A stretch of 64,000 bases of DNA from Algibacter sp. L3A6 (GTDB lineage Bacteria; Bacteroidota; Bacteroidia; Flavobacteriales; Flavobacteriaceae). Below are positions 36,201 to 44,272 of this stretch, piece by piece. The first letter of the stretch is position 1; each line of letters opens with the position of its first letter. A program made the translations under genes and the position numbers. The notes below the pieces were generated by a model. It did not search any database and was not told where the DNA came from. It saw only the letters and a list, made by a program, of their open reading frames with translations. Location of the stretch: contig NZ_CP047030.1 of NCBI RefSeq assembly GCF_009796825.1, forward strand, positions 2,751,001 to 2,815,000. Reading direction: 5' to 3'.

Positions 36201-36507
36201 AGAGAACCAAGATATTTATGCCTTATGGCCGCGTTTGTCTACTTATGCTGTACAGAATAATAACCAAACAAGTAGTTGGTGGATGAGAGATGGAGCATTT
36301 ATGAGATTAAAATCTTTAGAGATCGGGTATAATTTTAAACCAGAAAATGGAGCTGTATTCGGACAGGCAAGTGTGCGTTTATATCTCAGTGGAACAAATT
36401 TAGTGCATTGGAGTAAATTCAAACTTTGGGACCCAGAGTTAAGAGGGAATGGATTAAATTATCCTTTACAGAAAACGATAAACATTGGAGCTAGAGTTAA
36501 TTTATAA
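33208..36507 (+). CDS. SusC-type TonB-dependent outer-membrane receptor
   Basis: 1099 aa. A long N-terminus leads to a hydrophobic signal ending YANA. A carboxypeptidase-regulatory-like domain (EVSGIVLDEKGIPIPGVNI) follows, then the plug (VVVGFGTQTKEALVGAVSTV; later SFSVFKDATATAIYGARGANG) and a beta-barrel ending in an aromatic-rich strand (TINIGARVNL). With the SusD 11 bp downstream it forms the outer-membrane importer of the locus, taking up oligosaccharides with TonB energy. It is clearly different from the SusC on the left, so the locus probably has two importers. Site B lies upstream. Confidence 0.97.
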   Translation: MNKIYSLIHLFRPCKYKGFKVIKSILICTSFIVSGYANAKTPFLTITAELTEKEDKIDLKDYQQIEVSGIVLDEKGIPIPGVNILVQGTNRGTQTDFDGNFKLIAKKGEVLVVSSIGFKTQEIKIGNFTSLNITMIEDLTGLDEVVVVGFGTQTKEALVGAVSTVKPEDLKIPSSNLTASFAGRVPGVIAFQSSGEPGGGSDNAEFFIRGATTFGAYSSPLILIDNIELTADDLARISPDDIESFSVFKDATATAIYGARGANGVIAVKTKTGELGKPRVSVRYETTYSQATQNLEIADPLEYLRLHMDAVNTRNVSPNRNDRLPYLQNKIDNTLAGNINPFVYPVTNWQDELLQDFTKNQRLNFSVSGGGKVARYYVSGSVAQDNGILKVDNQANYNNNIDNKVYNLRSNVNIDLTSSTELIVNLNATVDDYRGPVPTGNQVYNMINRTNPVRYPAYYEADEANQFTEHLLFGNVDTGDGELAGYLNPYAELVRGYRDYSRSVNVLSLQVKQDLGGIVEGLKWRALGNITSTSSYNITREYEPYYYAIGDTDYNRADNTYALTSLNPDSGTEYLNFTENEDSRVVNRNIYFESALNYDRTFNDKHAVSGLLVGILRESVDGNADDLQASLPSRNVGLSGRFTYSFDRRYFIEGNFGYNGSERFAEKNRYGFFPSVGAAWVISNENFFDNIDLISRLKLRGSYGVVGNANIGNSNDRFFYLSNVNLNDSGAGAQFGTFGQESSAGVSISRYENPHISWERAYKQNYGLEINLLKDAIQLQAEYFKQTTTDILQTRSDIPSFLGLQASPVANLGEGKSNGFEFTLLVNHNFNKDWWLQATANFVKTSSEYTVYEESDLSATPWLSKLGNPFNQAYGLIAERLFIDDADVANSPEQQFGEVMPGDIKYTDINGDGIVSNLDIVPIGEPTQAEVSYGFGFSVGYKNLDISAFFAGLDNVSFFIDSAGITPFADTDANGDYLPDAISENQILQAFAESHWSEENQDIYALWPRLSTYAVQNNNQTSSWWMRDGAFMRLKSLEIGYNFKPENGAVFGQASVRLYLSGTNLVHWSKFKLWDPELRGNGLNYPLQKTINIGARVNL

Positions 36508-36518
36508 AAAAAAAGAAA

Positions 36519-38402
36519 ATGAAGAAAACGAATAAAATTATATATTCTATAATATTCATATGTATAATGTCATGTGATTCTTATATTGATATAGTACCAG
36601 ATAACGTAGCTACTTTCGATTTGGTTTTTAATAATAGAGCAAATGCTAAGAAATTCTTTTATACATTATATGGTTATTTACCACATTTTTCTGATGTAAA
36701 TAGTAATATTGGATTAGTAGGGGGAGATGAGGTTTGGACACATCAAACTTGGGATGGAATGCGACTTTCTATCGGAGAACAATCAAAAGCAAATCCAATA
36801 TATAATCTATGGGGAAACGGAGGCCGTTTAGAGCCGCATGTAGCTTTGAGAGATTGTAATATTTTCTTAAATAGAATTAGCGATGTTAGGGATATGACTG
36901 AAGATGAAAAAACAAGATGGATTGCAGAGGTTAAATTTTTAAAGGCTTATTATCATTTTTATTTATTAAAAATGTATGGTCCTATTCCTATTATCGATGA
37001 AAATATTGAGGTCAGTGAAGATGTTATTTCGGTGCGTATAGAAAGAGATGGGGTCGATGAGGTAGTAGATTATATTGTATCTGTTTTAGATGAAGCAATA
37101 GAAAATTTACCACCACGTATAACTTTGGAAGGTGAAGAACTTGGTAGAGCCACTAAACCAATTGCTGCGATGTTAAAAGCAAAAGTTTTAGCTTTTAGTG
37201 CGAGCCCTTTAGTAAATGGTAATTCAGTATACTCATCTTGGACTAATAATGCAGGAACACCATATATAAATCAAACGTATGATGCTAATAAATGGACTTT
37301 AGCCGCAGATGCTTGCAGAGAAGCGATAGACTTAGCGCACGAAGCAGGTAATAATTTATATAAGTTTTCAACAGCATACAATTTATCAGAGGAGACAATA
37401 ACAAAAATGAATCTTAGAGGAGCCATTACAGATAGATGGAATAATGAGATTATTTGGGGGCAAGCTAACCCAACCACAAATACAATTCAAAATAATAGTT
37501 TTGCAAGGATTGACGATGAATTTTCAGGTTCAAGTTCAGGGCAAGTCAACTCTTATTATTCTATACCATTGCATATGGCAGAAATATTTTATTCTAAAAA
37601 TGGAGTGCCTATAGAAGAAGATAGTTCTTATGATTATAGTAGTAGATTCGACTTAAAAACTGGAGATGAAGCTAATAAGTTTTATGTAAAACAAGGGTAT
37701 GAAACAATTGGTTTGCATTTAGATAGAGAATCTAGGTTTTATGCCTCTTTAGCGGGAGATGGTATTCTATCTTATGATGTAAATAATGAAGCAGATGACA
37801 CTAGTTTATTTGTTGTAGATGCCAAGAATGGTGGTATGGCAGGTTACCTCAATGAAAGACAATTTAACCAAACAGGATATTGGCCAAAAAAATTAGTGCA
37901 CTATAAATCAGCAATAGGAAATAATAGTTTTACTGCTGAAAATTATTCATGGCCAGTATATAGATTAGCAGACTTATATTTATTGTATGCAGAATGTTTA
38001 AATGAAGTATCAGGGCCTGCTGCAGAAGTTTTTCAATATGTTGATGATGTAAGAGAAAGATCTGGTTTAGAGGGAGTTCAAGCTTCTTGGACAGCGTCTT
38101 CAAATAATCCAACAAAGCCAAGTACAAAAGAAGGTTTGAGAGAAATTATTCATCAAGAACGTTCAATAGAACTAGCTTTTGAAGGACACCGTTTTTGGGA
38201 CTTAAGAAGATGGTTTAAAGCTCACGTTTTATTAAATAGTACGTCAATGAGAGGTTGGAGTTATGAAAAAGCAACGGCAGAAACTTTTTATAACCAAGTA
38301 GAATACGGTGTAACAGAATTTTCAATAAGAGATTATTTTTGGCCTATAGCTGAAGATGACATACTAGCAAACCCTAATTTAGATCAGGCTTTTGGTTGGT
38401 AA
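36519..38402 (+). CDS. SusD-like substrate-binding outer-membrane lipoprotein
   Basis: 627 aa. The signal ends in CIMSC followed by DSY, a Bacteroidota surface-lipoprotein pattern. Helical TPR-like N-terminal half (DCNIFLNRISDVRDMTEDEKTRWIAE with the usual KFLKAYYHFYLLKMYGPIPI block). The RagB/SusD C-terminal signature is present: YRLADLYLLYAECLNEV, VRERSGL, IIHQERSIELAFEGHRFWDLRRW. It caps the SusC barrel and presents glycan at the cell surface. It starts 11 bp after SusC. Family certain; ligand unknown. Confidence 0.97.
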   Translation: MKKTNKIIYSIIFICIMSCDSYIDIVPDNVATFDLVFNNRANAKKFFYTLYGYLPHFSDVNSNIGLVGGDEVWTHQTWDGMRLSIGEQSKANPIYNLWGNGGRLEPHVALRDCNIFLNRISDVRDMTEDEKTRWIAEVKFLKAYYHFYLLKMYGPIPIIDENIEVSEDVISVRIERDGVDEVVDYIVSVLDEAIENLPPRITLEGEELGRATKPIAAMLKAKVLAFSASPLVNGNSVYSSWTNNAGTPYINQTYDANKWTLAADACREAIDLAHEAGNNLYKFSTAYNLSEETITKMNLRGAITDRWNNEIIWGQANPTTNTIQNNSFARIDDEFSGSSSGQVNSYYSIPLHMAEIFYSKNGVPIEEDSSYDYSSRFDLKTGDEANKFYVKQGYETIGLHLDRESRFYASLAGDGILSYDVNNEADDTSLFVVDAKNGGMAGYLNERQFNQTGYWPKKLVHYKSAIGNNSFTAENYSWPVYRLADLYLLYAECLNEVSGPAAEVFQYVDDVRERSGLEGVQASWTASSNNPTKPSTKEGLREIIHQERSIELAFEGHRFWDLRRWFKAHVLLNSTSMRGWSYEKATAETFYNQVEYGVTEFSIRDYFWPIAEDDILANPNLDQAFGW

Positions 38403-38434
38403 TTAAAAATTAGTATTAACAATTAAATAAAATT

Positions 38435-39679
38435 ATGATGAAAAATTTAAAGTCATTTATAGTGCTTCTGTGCATAGCAACTGTATTTAGTTGCGAAGAA
38501 GATAAGATGTCATCGTTAATTACTGACGATGGTATCGCTCCCGGTCCTGTGGTTGTAGATGCAAGTTCTGTTGAAAATTTAGCGGGAGCATCAAAAATAA
38601 CATATAATCTTCCTGATGATGAAGATTTGTTATATGTAGTTGCAGAATATCAGAGAGGGGCTAATGAAGAAATATCTAGTGTGAAATCATCAGTTTTTAA
38701 TAGTAGTTTAACAGTTGAAGGCTTTTCTGAAGCTTCAGAATATAATGTAACGCTATATGCTGTTGATCAATCAGGAAATAAATCTGTAGGTGCTTCTGTT
38801 GTTATAAACCCAGAAGAACCTCCTTACAAATCTGTTTGTGGAACATTAACCTATGCACCAGATTATGGTGGAATTAGATTGAAGTGGGAAAACCCAGAGG
38901 AAGGCGACGTTACTATCGAAATTTATTCTGAAAATGAGTCTGGAGGTTTAATTTTTAAGGATGCTGTATATTCATCAGCTCAAGATGGAGAACGTTTAGT
39001 CTTAGGATTAGAAGCTGTAGAAACCAATTTCGTATTTATAATTAGAGATAGGTTTAATAATAAATGTGGTCAAATTAAGGCAACAATAACTCCGCTATAT
39101 ATAGAGTTATTTGATAGGGTTAACTATCAAGCTGTTTATCAAACGCATGACACACCTTCAGATTATGGTTGGATACTACCAAGAGTTTATGATGGAACTA
39201 AAGGAGATAATGGATATCACTCACCTCCAAACTGGAAAGATCCGGATGGAGTTTTACCAGAATATATAGACTGGTCTTATAATGGAGTTCCTATTACGCC
39301 TGCAATGATTACATTAGATATAGGTTCAATATCTCAAGTATACAGATTTAAATTTTGGCCAAGACTAGGTAATTATATGTACCGTCATGGAAATCCTTGG
39401 TTATTTGATCTTTGGGGTAGCGATCATTTAAATGCAGACGGAAGTCTTGATGGTTGGACACTTTTATTAGAAGATGCCATGGTTATTAAGCCTTCTGGAC
39501 AGCCTGATAATGAGAATACTGCTGAAGATATTGAAGCAGCAGAAGCGGGCTTTAATTTTGATATTTCTCCTGATATGCCGAAGGTTCGTTATATCAGATT
39601 TGTTCAGAAAGTAGCGCAGAACAGAACTAATTCACTATTACACATTAGTGAAATGGAGTTCTACGGTGATAATCGATAA
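38435..39679 (+). CDS. DUF4959/DUF5000-type surface glycan-binding lipoprotein
   Basis: 414 aa. The signal ends in TVFSC followed by EED. An Ig-like N-terminal domain (around residues 30-120, the DUF4959 region) and a middle beta-sandwich precede a C-terminal discoidin-like domain with VRYIRFVQKV and LLHISEMEFYG, as in DUF5000 proteins. Proteins of this architecture commonly follow SusD in Bacteroidota PULs and are thought to bind glycan at the surface like SusE/SusF. No catalytic motif is visible. The domain names are my recognition by pattern and could be off by one related family. Confidence 0.75.
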   Translation: MMKNLKSFIVLLCIATVFSCEEDKMSSLITDDGIAPGPVVVDASSVENLAGASKITYNLPDDEDLLYVVAEYQRGANEEISSVKSSVFNSSLTVEGFSEASEYNVTLYAVDQSGNKSVGASVVINPEEPPYKSVCGTLTYAPDYGGIRLKWENPEEGDVTIEIYSENESGGLIFKDAVYSSAQDGERLVLGLEAVETNFVFIIRDRFNNKCGQIKATITPLYIELFDRVNYQAVYQTHDTPSDYGWILPRVYDGTKGDNGYHSPPNWKDPDGVLPEYIDWSYNGVPITPAMITLDIGSISQVYRFKFWPRLGNYMYRHGNPWLFDLWGSDHLNADGSLDGWTLLLEDAMVIKPSGQPDNENTAEDIEAAEAGFNFDISPDMPKVRYIRFVQKVAQNRTNSLLHISEMEFYGDNR

Positions 39680-39710
39680 AAATTTAATAAAATAAAATAT
39701 TATAAAAATT

Positions 39711-40484
39711 ATGATTAATAATTTTAAGAATAAAACCACTAATTTTATAGGAATTGGTGTGTTTACAGCTGTATTACTGTGTTTTTCTTGTGAGAATACA
39801 GATTTGGTTGAAACATATAAACAGTATGTTCCTGAAAACGTAGTAAGTTTGGCTATGCCAGATTCTGTGTCTACAATATCTAGTGGACATAATAAGTTGT
39901 TATTTAGAGTGTTTGTTAACTCAGATCCAAAAATAAAGAAAGTCGTTATTGCTTTATTTGATGATGATTTAACAGATAACGATGAAAAAATACTTAAAAC
40001 TTTAGATATAAATAGAACGGTTTATGAACCAGAAATTTATGAACTGGAAGCAGAGTTGCCAGAAGGAGGAAATGAGTATTTTGTTCATATAGAAGGTCTG
40101 GAAGGCCGAAAATCTATAAAGTATGATGTTTTTGGTACAGTTCTAGGTGATGAATATAAGGAGTCGCTACAAGCTCGGCAAAATTCCGGAGCTAGCGCTT
40201 ATTCTGATTCCGAAGCTATTATTACTTGGGTGTCAAATAAAGTTCCGGATACTGATGGAGAGGTTATTGATAATTTATTAGTTAAAACCGAACTAACTTA
40301 CATTAGTAGTACAGATGGGGCTATAAAGACTATAGTTATTGATGAATCTGAGGATGAAACAATTATTCCAGATTTTATTTCAGAAGGGACTTATACTTAC
40401 ACTACGTTTTACAAAGCCGTAGTAGATTCTCCTTATTTATTTGAAAGTAACTCTACAGAAGGTGTTTTTCCAGAAAAAATATAA
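39711..40484 (+). CDS. DUF4998-type surface lipoprotein
   Basis: 257 aa. The signal ends in LLCFSC followed by ENT. The N-terminal part has the DUF4998 look (NKLLFRVFVNSDPKIKKVVI; AELPEGGNEYFVHIEGLEGRKSI), followed by a second beta-rich region ending YTFYKAV-like text. These proteins accompany SusC/SusD and DUF4959/DUF5000 genes and probably bind glycan. No enzyme motif. A terminator follows at 40510, so this gene may end the main receptor transcript with read-through to the next. Confidence 0.7.
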   Translation: MINNFKNKTTNFIGIGVFTAVLLCFSCENTDLVETYKQYVPENVVSLAMPDSVSTISSGHNKLLFRVFVNSDPKIKKVVIALFDDDLTDNDEKILKTLDINRTVYEPEIYELEAELPEGGNEYFVHIEGLEGRKSIKYDVFGTVLGDEYKESLQARQNSGASAYSDSEAIITWVSNKVPDTDGEVIDNLLVKTELTYISSTDGAIKTIVIDESEDETIIPDFISEGTYTYTTFYKAVVDSPYLFESNSTEGVFPEKI

Positions 40485-40509
40485 GTATTAGTAATTGATT
40501 AAAACTTGA

Positions 40510-40548
40510 AGTCTCCTTAGGCAATATATTGAATAAGGAGGCTTTTTG
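40510..40548 (+). terminator. Terminator after the DUF4998-type gene
   Basis: AGTCTCCTTA (40510-40519) pairs with TAAGGAGGCT (40534-40543) with one G-T pair, followed by TTTTTG. It separates the receptor genes from the T9SS-secreted protein gene. Confidence 0.75.
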
Positions 40549-40665
40549 TTTTTAATCTAAATGTCTGTCAAAATAAATTCATTTTAAAAGCATTGATATT
40601 GTGTTGTTTATGTGTTAAGTAAACACTTTTTGTCATGCTTTAATTTCAACAAAAAACATCAAATA

Positions 40666-43600
40666 ATGAAAAAATATATACAATTATTAATTCTCCCTGT
40701 CTTGTTTTTATGGGTTGGACACTTAGAAGCCCAAACAACAATAAATACGCTTGTGGAGTTAAGGAGTCACTTAGGAGACAATGATGGAGATTTTGTAATG
40801 ACTCCCGGGACATATTACTTTAATGAAACTAATTGCGGACCAGATAAATTATTTTCAAATCCAAAATTACTCTTGTTTACTGGAAATGACTGTAAATTTG
40901 ACTTTACCGATGTGAAATTTGAAATTGATACTAAAATATTCAAATTATACGGAAACACTGATATTATTGAGTTTTGGGCAGCCGGAAATGATAATGTTTA
41001 CTTGAATTTAACCATGGAAGATATTGGGATGACTGTACCTTCTAAAGGAGCAGCTTCAATACATCTTGATGGTGCAGATAATTTAATAGAAGGTTTTAAA
41101 ACAACCGTAAGAGGTTCTTTTCCTTATGGATATGGCGATACTTTTGGTAAAGGAGGAGGTTCTGTTATTGCTCATCAAAAACATGCAGGTATTTTGGTTA
41201 GAGGAGACAGAAACCATATAAAAAATTGTAGTGTTATTATGAGAGCTTACGGCCATGGTATATTTGTACAAGGTTCTCATAATGCAATAATAGAAGGTTG
41301 TTATGTTGAGGGAGAATTACGTACCGTTGGAGAAATGCTACAAGAAGAAGGTACAGATTCTCCTGCGGATAATGTAGATTTTGAAACCGTTTGGGGTTTT
41401 AATTTAAAAGATCATACAAGTGATTATACCTTCAGTCTTCAAGAAGCTGGTATTAGAGCTTATTCTACCGGAGTTATACACGATTCTAATGGGGATTCTA
41501 CAGGTGTAAGTAGAGGTACTGAAAATACAACAGTTATAGATTGTACCATTGTTAAAATGCGTGTAGGTGTAAATACAGGAGCTGAAGGTGGAGATAATAA
41601 ACGAATTGAGAACTGTACAGCACTTGCTTGCGAAGGTGGTTTTTGGTTAGGTAATGATGGTGATGTTATTAATTGTCGTGCAGATGCATCAGTTGGGCCA
41701 ATTCTATCAGAAGATATTTCTCGTTCTAACGCTTCTTATGAAGTTACTATCCTAGATAATTATATTCCTAAAATTGGAGATACACCTTATTTTTATGCAG
41801 GAGGAACCAATCATAATATTACAATACACGATGGTACAACTTACTATAATCCAGATATTAAAATTGTGTTAGGAGGTACAAGACCTGCAAATAGGTTTTT
41901 AGCAGGTTCTGTAGAGCCAATACCTTCTAGAAACGCTAACAATATTACATTTACAAACAATACACCTTATCCTTTGATTTTAGAGAGTGCTACAGATTGT
42001 AATGTTTTTTCTTGTGGACCAGTTGAAGATAATGGATCTAATAATACAATTACTCAGTTAACCGATTGTATTACAACAAAGCCTTGTAATAATACGGTAA
42101 ACAAACTTGAAGCTGAATGCTATGATACCATGTCTGGTATAGGCACTAGAGAAATAAATGGTAATCCAAATATAAAAGAGGTCTATGGTATACATACAGG
42201 AGATTGGATAAATTTTAATGCTATTGATTTAACTGATATGACTTCAATTGAAGCCATAGTATCTAGTATACATAATGATGTGTCTATAGAAGTTAGAACA
42301 GGTAGTAATACCGGAGCTTTACTCGCTACAATACCCATAACTAGTACCAGTAGCGAATCTAATTATTTAGAGTTTTCTGCAAACTTAAATCAAGTTGCTA
42401 ACGGGGAAACCGATATCTGTTTTGTATTCACCAGTGTGAGCCAAACAGGATGGCTATTTAATTTGGATAAATTATCTTTTAATAAAGACGCTTGTTCTCA
42501 GGCTTCATACAATCCGTTTCTTCCAATAAGTGCCGAGAATTTCTGTGCTTCATCAGGAATAACAGTGTATGATTTGTCTATCTTTAATAAATCAATTGGA
42601 GATATTGATAACGACGATTATATAAGATTTAATAATGTTCATTTTGGAAATGACGATGTTTACAATGAAATTGAAGTTTTAGCATCCTCTACCAGTGGGG
42701 GTATTATTGAAGTTAGAAGTGGAGCAGTAGACGGTACATTATTAACAAGTGTAGTAGTAGGAAATACAGGAAGCAATGATAATTATGAAATATTTTCTAG
42801 CTATACGACTTCTGAAATAACAGGAACACACGATTTATACTTTGTTTTTAAAGGGACGGGGTCTTCTTTTTTAAATATGGATAACTTCTTTTTTAATAAT
42901 GATGAATGTAGCGGTGTAAATTACAATGCATATTCTCAAATAGATGCATTAACATATTGTGATATGTTTGGAGTGGTTCCAATAAATAATGAATACCTAG
43001 GAGGGATAAACGATAATGAATGGATTCGATATGGTAGTGTAGATTTTACTTCGGAAGCTCCAACACAAATTACTTTTAATGTAGCAGGTTATCCTACTGA
43101 TGAAACTGAAGAAAACGGTTTTGTAAATGTTATGCTAGGACACCCAACAGAAGGTACTTTAATAGCTCAAACTACCGTTCCAAAAACAGGCGGATGGGAA
43201 GTTTGGGAGCAGGTTACAGAATCTTTACTTCAAAATGTTACGGGTACCCATGAGGTTTATTTATATTTTGGAAATGGCGCTTTCAATTTAGATTGGTTTG
43301 AGTTTCATCAAGAAACACCTGAATTAGTTAACCTAGCTTTAGCTTCAAATGGAGGCATTGCTTCACAATCTACAACGGCATACGATGGAGATGCTACTCG
43401 CGGTAACGATGGAAATACTAATGGTAATTATGGAAGTGGTTCCGTAACACATACCGAACATGGAAGCACTGGGTCTAATACATCTAAATGGTGGCAAGTA
43501 GATTTAGGCGCCAATAATGTTATTTGGGAAATTGTAATTTATGGTAGAACAGGTAGTAATTATGTTAATGATTTGAACAATTTTACTGTAGAAATTTTAA

Positions 43601-44013
43601 ACAATAATGGGGATGTTACGTTTACACAATTTTATGAAAACTATCCGTCTTCGCGACCATTAACTATAGATGTTGATAATAAAGTAGGGCGAATTATAAA
43701 AATATCAAAAACATCAGATCGAGGATTGTCTTTAGCAGAGGTTGAGGTTTATGGAACAACGACTTTAAGCGTTAGTGATTTTAACTTACCTCAAATAATT
43801 CTATATCCAAATCCAGCAAACGAAGTGCTTACTGTGGTAAATGGATCTAATTTATCGTTAGAAATATATAATATTAATGGTGTTTTAGAATCGAGATTTT
43901 TTCTATCTGAAAACAATATGGAAGTTTCATTGAAAAACTTGAGTACAGGAGTTTATTTTATAAAATTTACAGGTGATCAAGGAACAACCGTGAAAAAACT
44001 AGTTAAGTTATAA
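40666..44013 (+). CDS. T9SS-secreted beta-helix protein with three CBM6-like and one F5/8C domain
   Basis: 1115 aa from the ATG at 40666, which directly begins a signal peptide (MKKYIQLLILPVLF...); the in-frame ATG at 40612 adds 18 residues that spoil it. Residues 20-480 form a right-handed beta-helix (HIKNCSVIMRAYGHGIFVQG; NAIIEGCYVEG). Three related CBM6-like sandwiches start near 481, 615 and 752 (GDWINF, DDYIRF, NEWIRY). An F5/8 type C domain starts near 888 (NLALASNGG, WWQVDLG). The C-terminus from about 1045 is a T9SS type A sorting domain (LYPNPANE, NLSTGVYFIKF, KKLVKL). It is exported or surface-attached by T9SS and may make the first cuts. The beta-helix could be a lyase or a hydrolase. 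Confidence 0.85.
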   Translation: MKKYIQLLILPVLFLWVGHLEAQTTINTLVELRSHLGDNDGDFVMTPGTYYFNETNCGPDKLFSNPKLLLFTGNDCKFDFTDVKFEIDTKIFKLYGNTDIIEFWAAGNDNVYLNLTMEDIGMTVPSKGAASIHLDGADNLIEGFKTTVRGSFPYGYGDTFGKGGGSVIAHQKHAGILVRGDRNHIKNCSVIMRAYGHGIFVQGSHNAIIEGCYVEGELRTVGEMLQEEGTDSPADNVDFETVWGFNLKDHTSDYTFSLQEAGIRAYSTGVIHDSNGDSTGVSRGTENTTVIDCTIVKMRVGVNTGAEGGDNKRIENCTALACEGGFWLGNDGDVINCRADASVGPILSEDISRSNASYEVTILDNYIPKIGDTPYFYAGGTNHNITIHDGTTYYNPDIKIVLGGTRPANRFLAGSVEPIPSRNANNITFTNNTPYPLILESATDCNVFSCGPVEDNGSNNTITQLTDCITTKPCNNTVNKLEAECYDTMSGIGTREINGNPNIKEVYGIHTGDWINFNAIDLTDMTSIEAIVSSIHNDVSIEVRTGSNTGALLATIPITSTSSESNYLEFSANLNQVANGETDICFVFTSVSQTGWLFNLDKLSFNKDACSQASYNPFLPISAENFCASSGITVYDLSIFNKSIGDIDNDDYIRFNNVHFGNDDVYNEIEVLASSTSGGIIEVRSGAVDGTLLTSVVVGNTGSNDNYEIFSSYTTSEITGTHDLYFVFKGTGSSFLNMDNFFFNNDECSGVNYNAYSQIDALTYCDMFGVVPINNEYLGGINDNEWIRYGSVDFTSEAPTQITFNVAGYPTDETEENGFVNVMLGHPTEGTLIAQTTVPKTGGWEVWEQVTESLLQNVTGTHEVYLYFGNGAFNLDWFEFHQETPELVNLALASNGGIASQSTTAYDGDATRGNDGNTNGNYGSGSVTHTEHGSTGSNTSKWWQVDLGANNVIWEIVIYGRTGSNYVNDLNNFTVEILNNNGDVTFTQFYENYPSSRPLTIDVDNKVGRIIKISKTSDRGLSLAEVEVYGTTTLSVSDFNLPQIILYPNPANEVLTVVNGSNLSLEIYNINGVLESRFFLSENNMEVSLKNLSTGVYFIKFTGDQGTTVKKLVKL

Positions 44014-44076
44014 TATGACGTTATGGTCCAACGATTAAATTTGTTTGTTTAGAAAGCGTTGTTGATTCTAATGTTT

Positions 44077-44123
44077 AAGCCAAGATGCTCTAAAAGTAAT
44101 TTTAGTTAGTCTTGGCTTTTTTT
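44077..44123 (+). terminator. Terminator after the T9SS-secreted protein gene
   Basis: AAGCCAAGA (44077-44085) pairs with TCTTGGCTT (44110-44118); an inner CTAAAA/TTTTAG stem extends it, and a T-run to 44123 follows. It ends the third unit just before operator site C. Confidence 0.85.
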
Positions 44124-44168
44124 ATGACTTATTATGATTCAAAAAAATGAGAATCGATATATAAAAGC

Positions 44169-44210
44169 TATAATTTACAGACAATGGTTAATGGTTTATA
44201 TTCATTTAAT
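44169..44210 (+). promoter_or_regulatory. Paired 21-bp-phased operator (site C) upstream of the fourth unit
   Basis: TATAATTTACAGA starts at 44169 and AATGGTTTATATT at 44190, a 21-bp period. The second unit begins 83 bp before the ATG at 44273, the same distance as at site A, and a TTG lies 37 bp into the spacer (44227-44229). The match of geometry supports both the site and the chosen start codon. Confidence 0.6.
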
Positions 44211-44272
44211 GCATAAATAAGTAATATTGAATAGAATATAAATATTAAACATTAATGTTTCATTTTAGAACT

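Noticed and set aside
40612..40665. Earlier start for the T9SS-secreted protein
   Set aside because: It adds a charged and Cys-containing stretch before the signal peptide; the ATG at 40666 is preferred.
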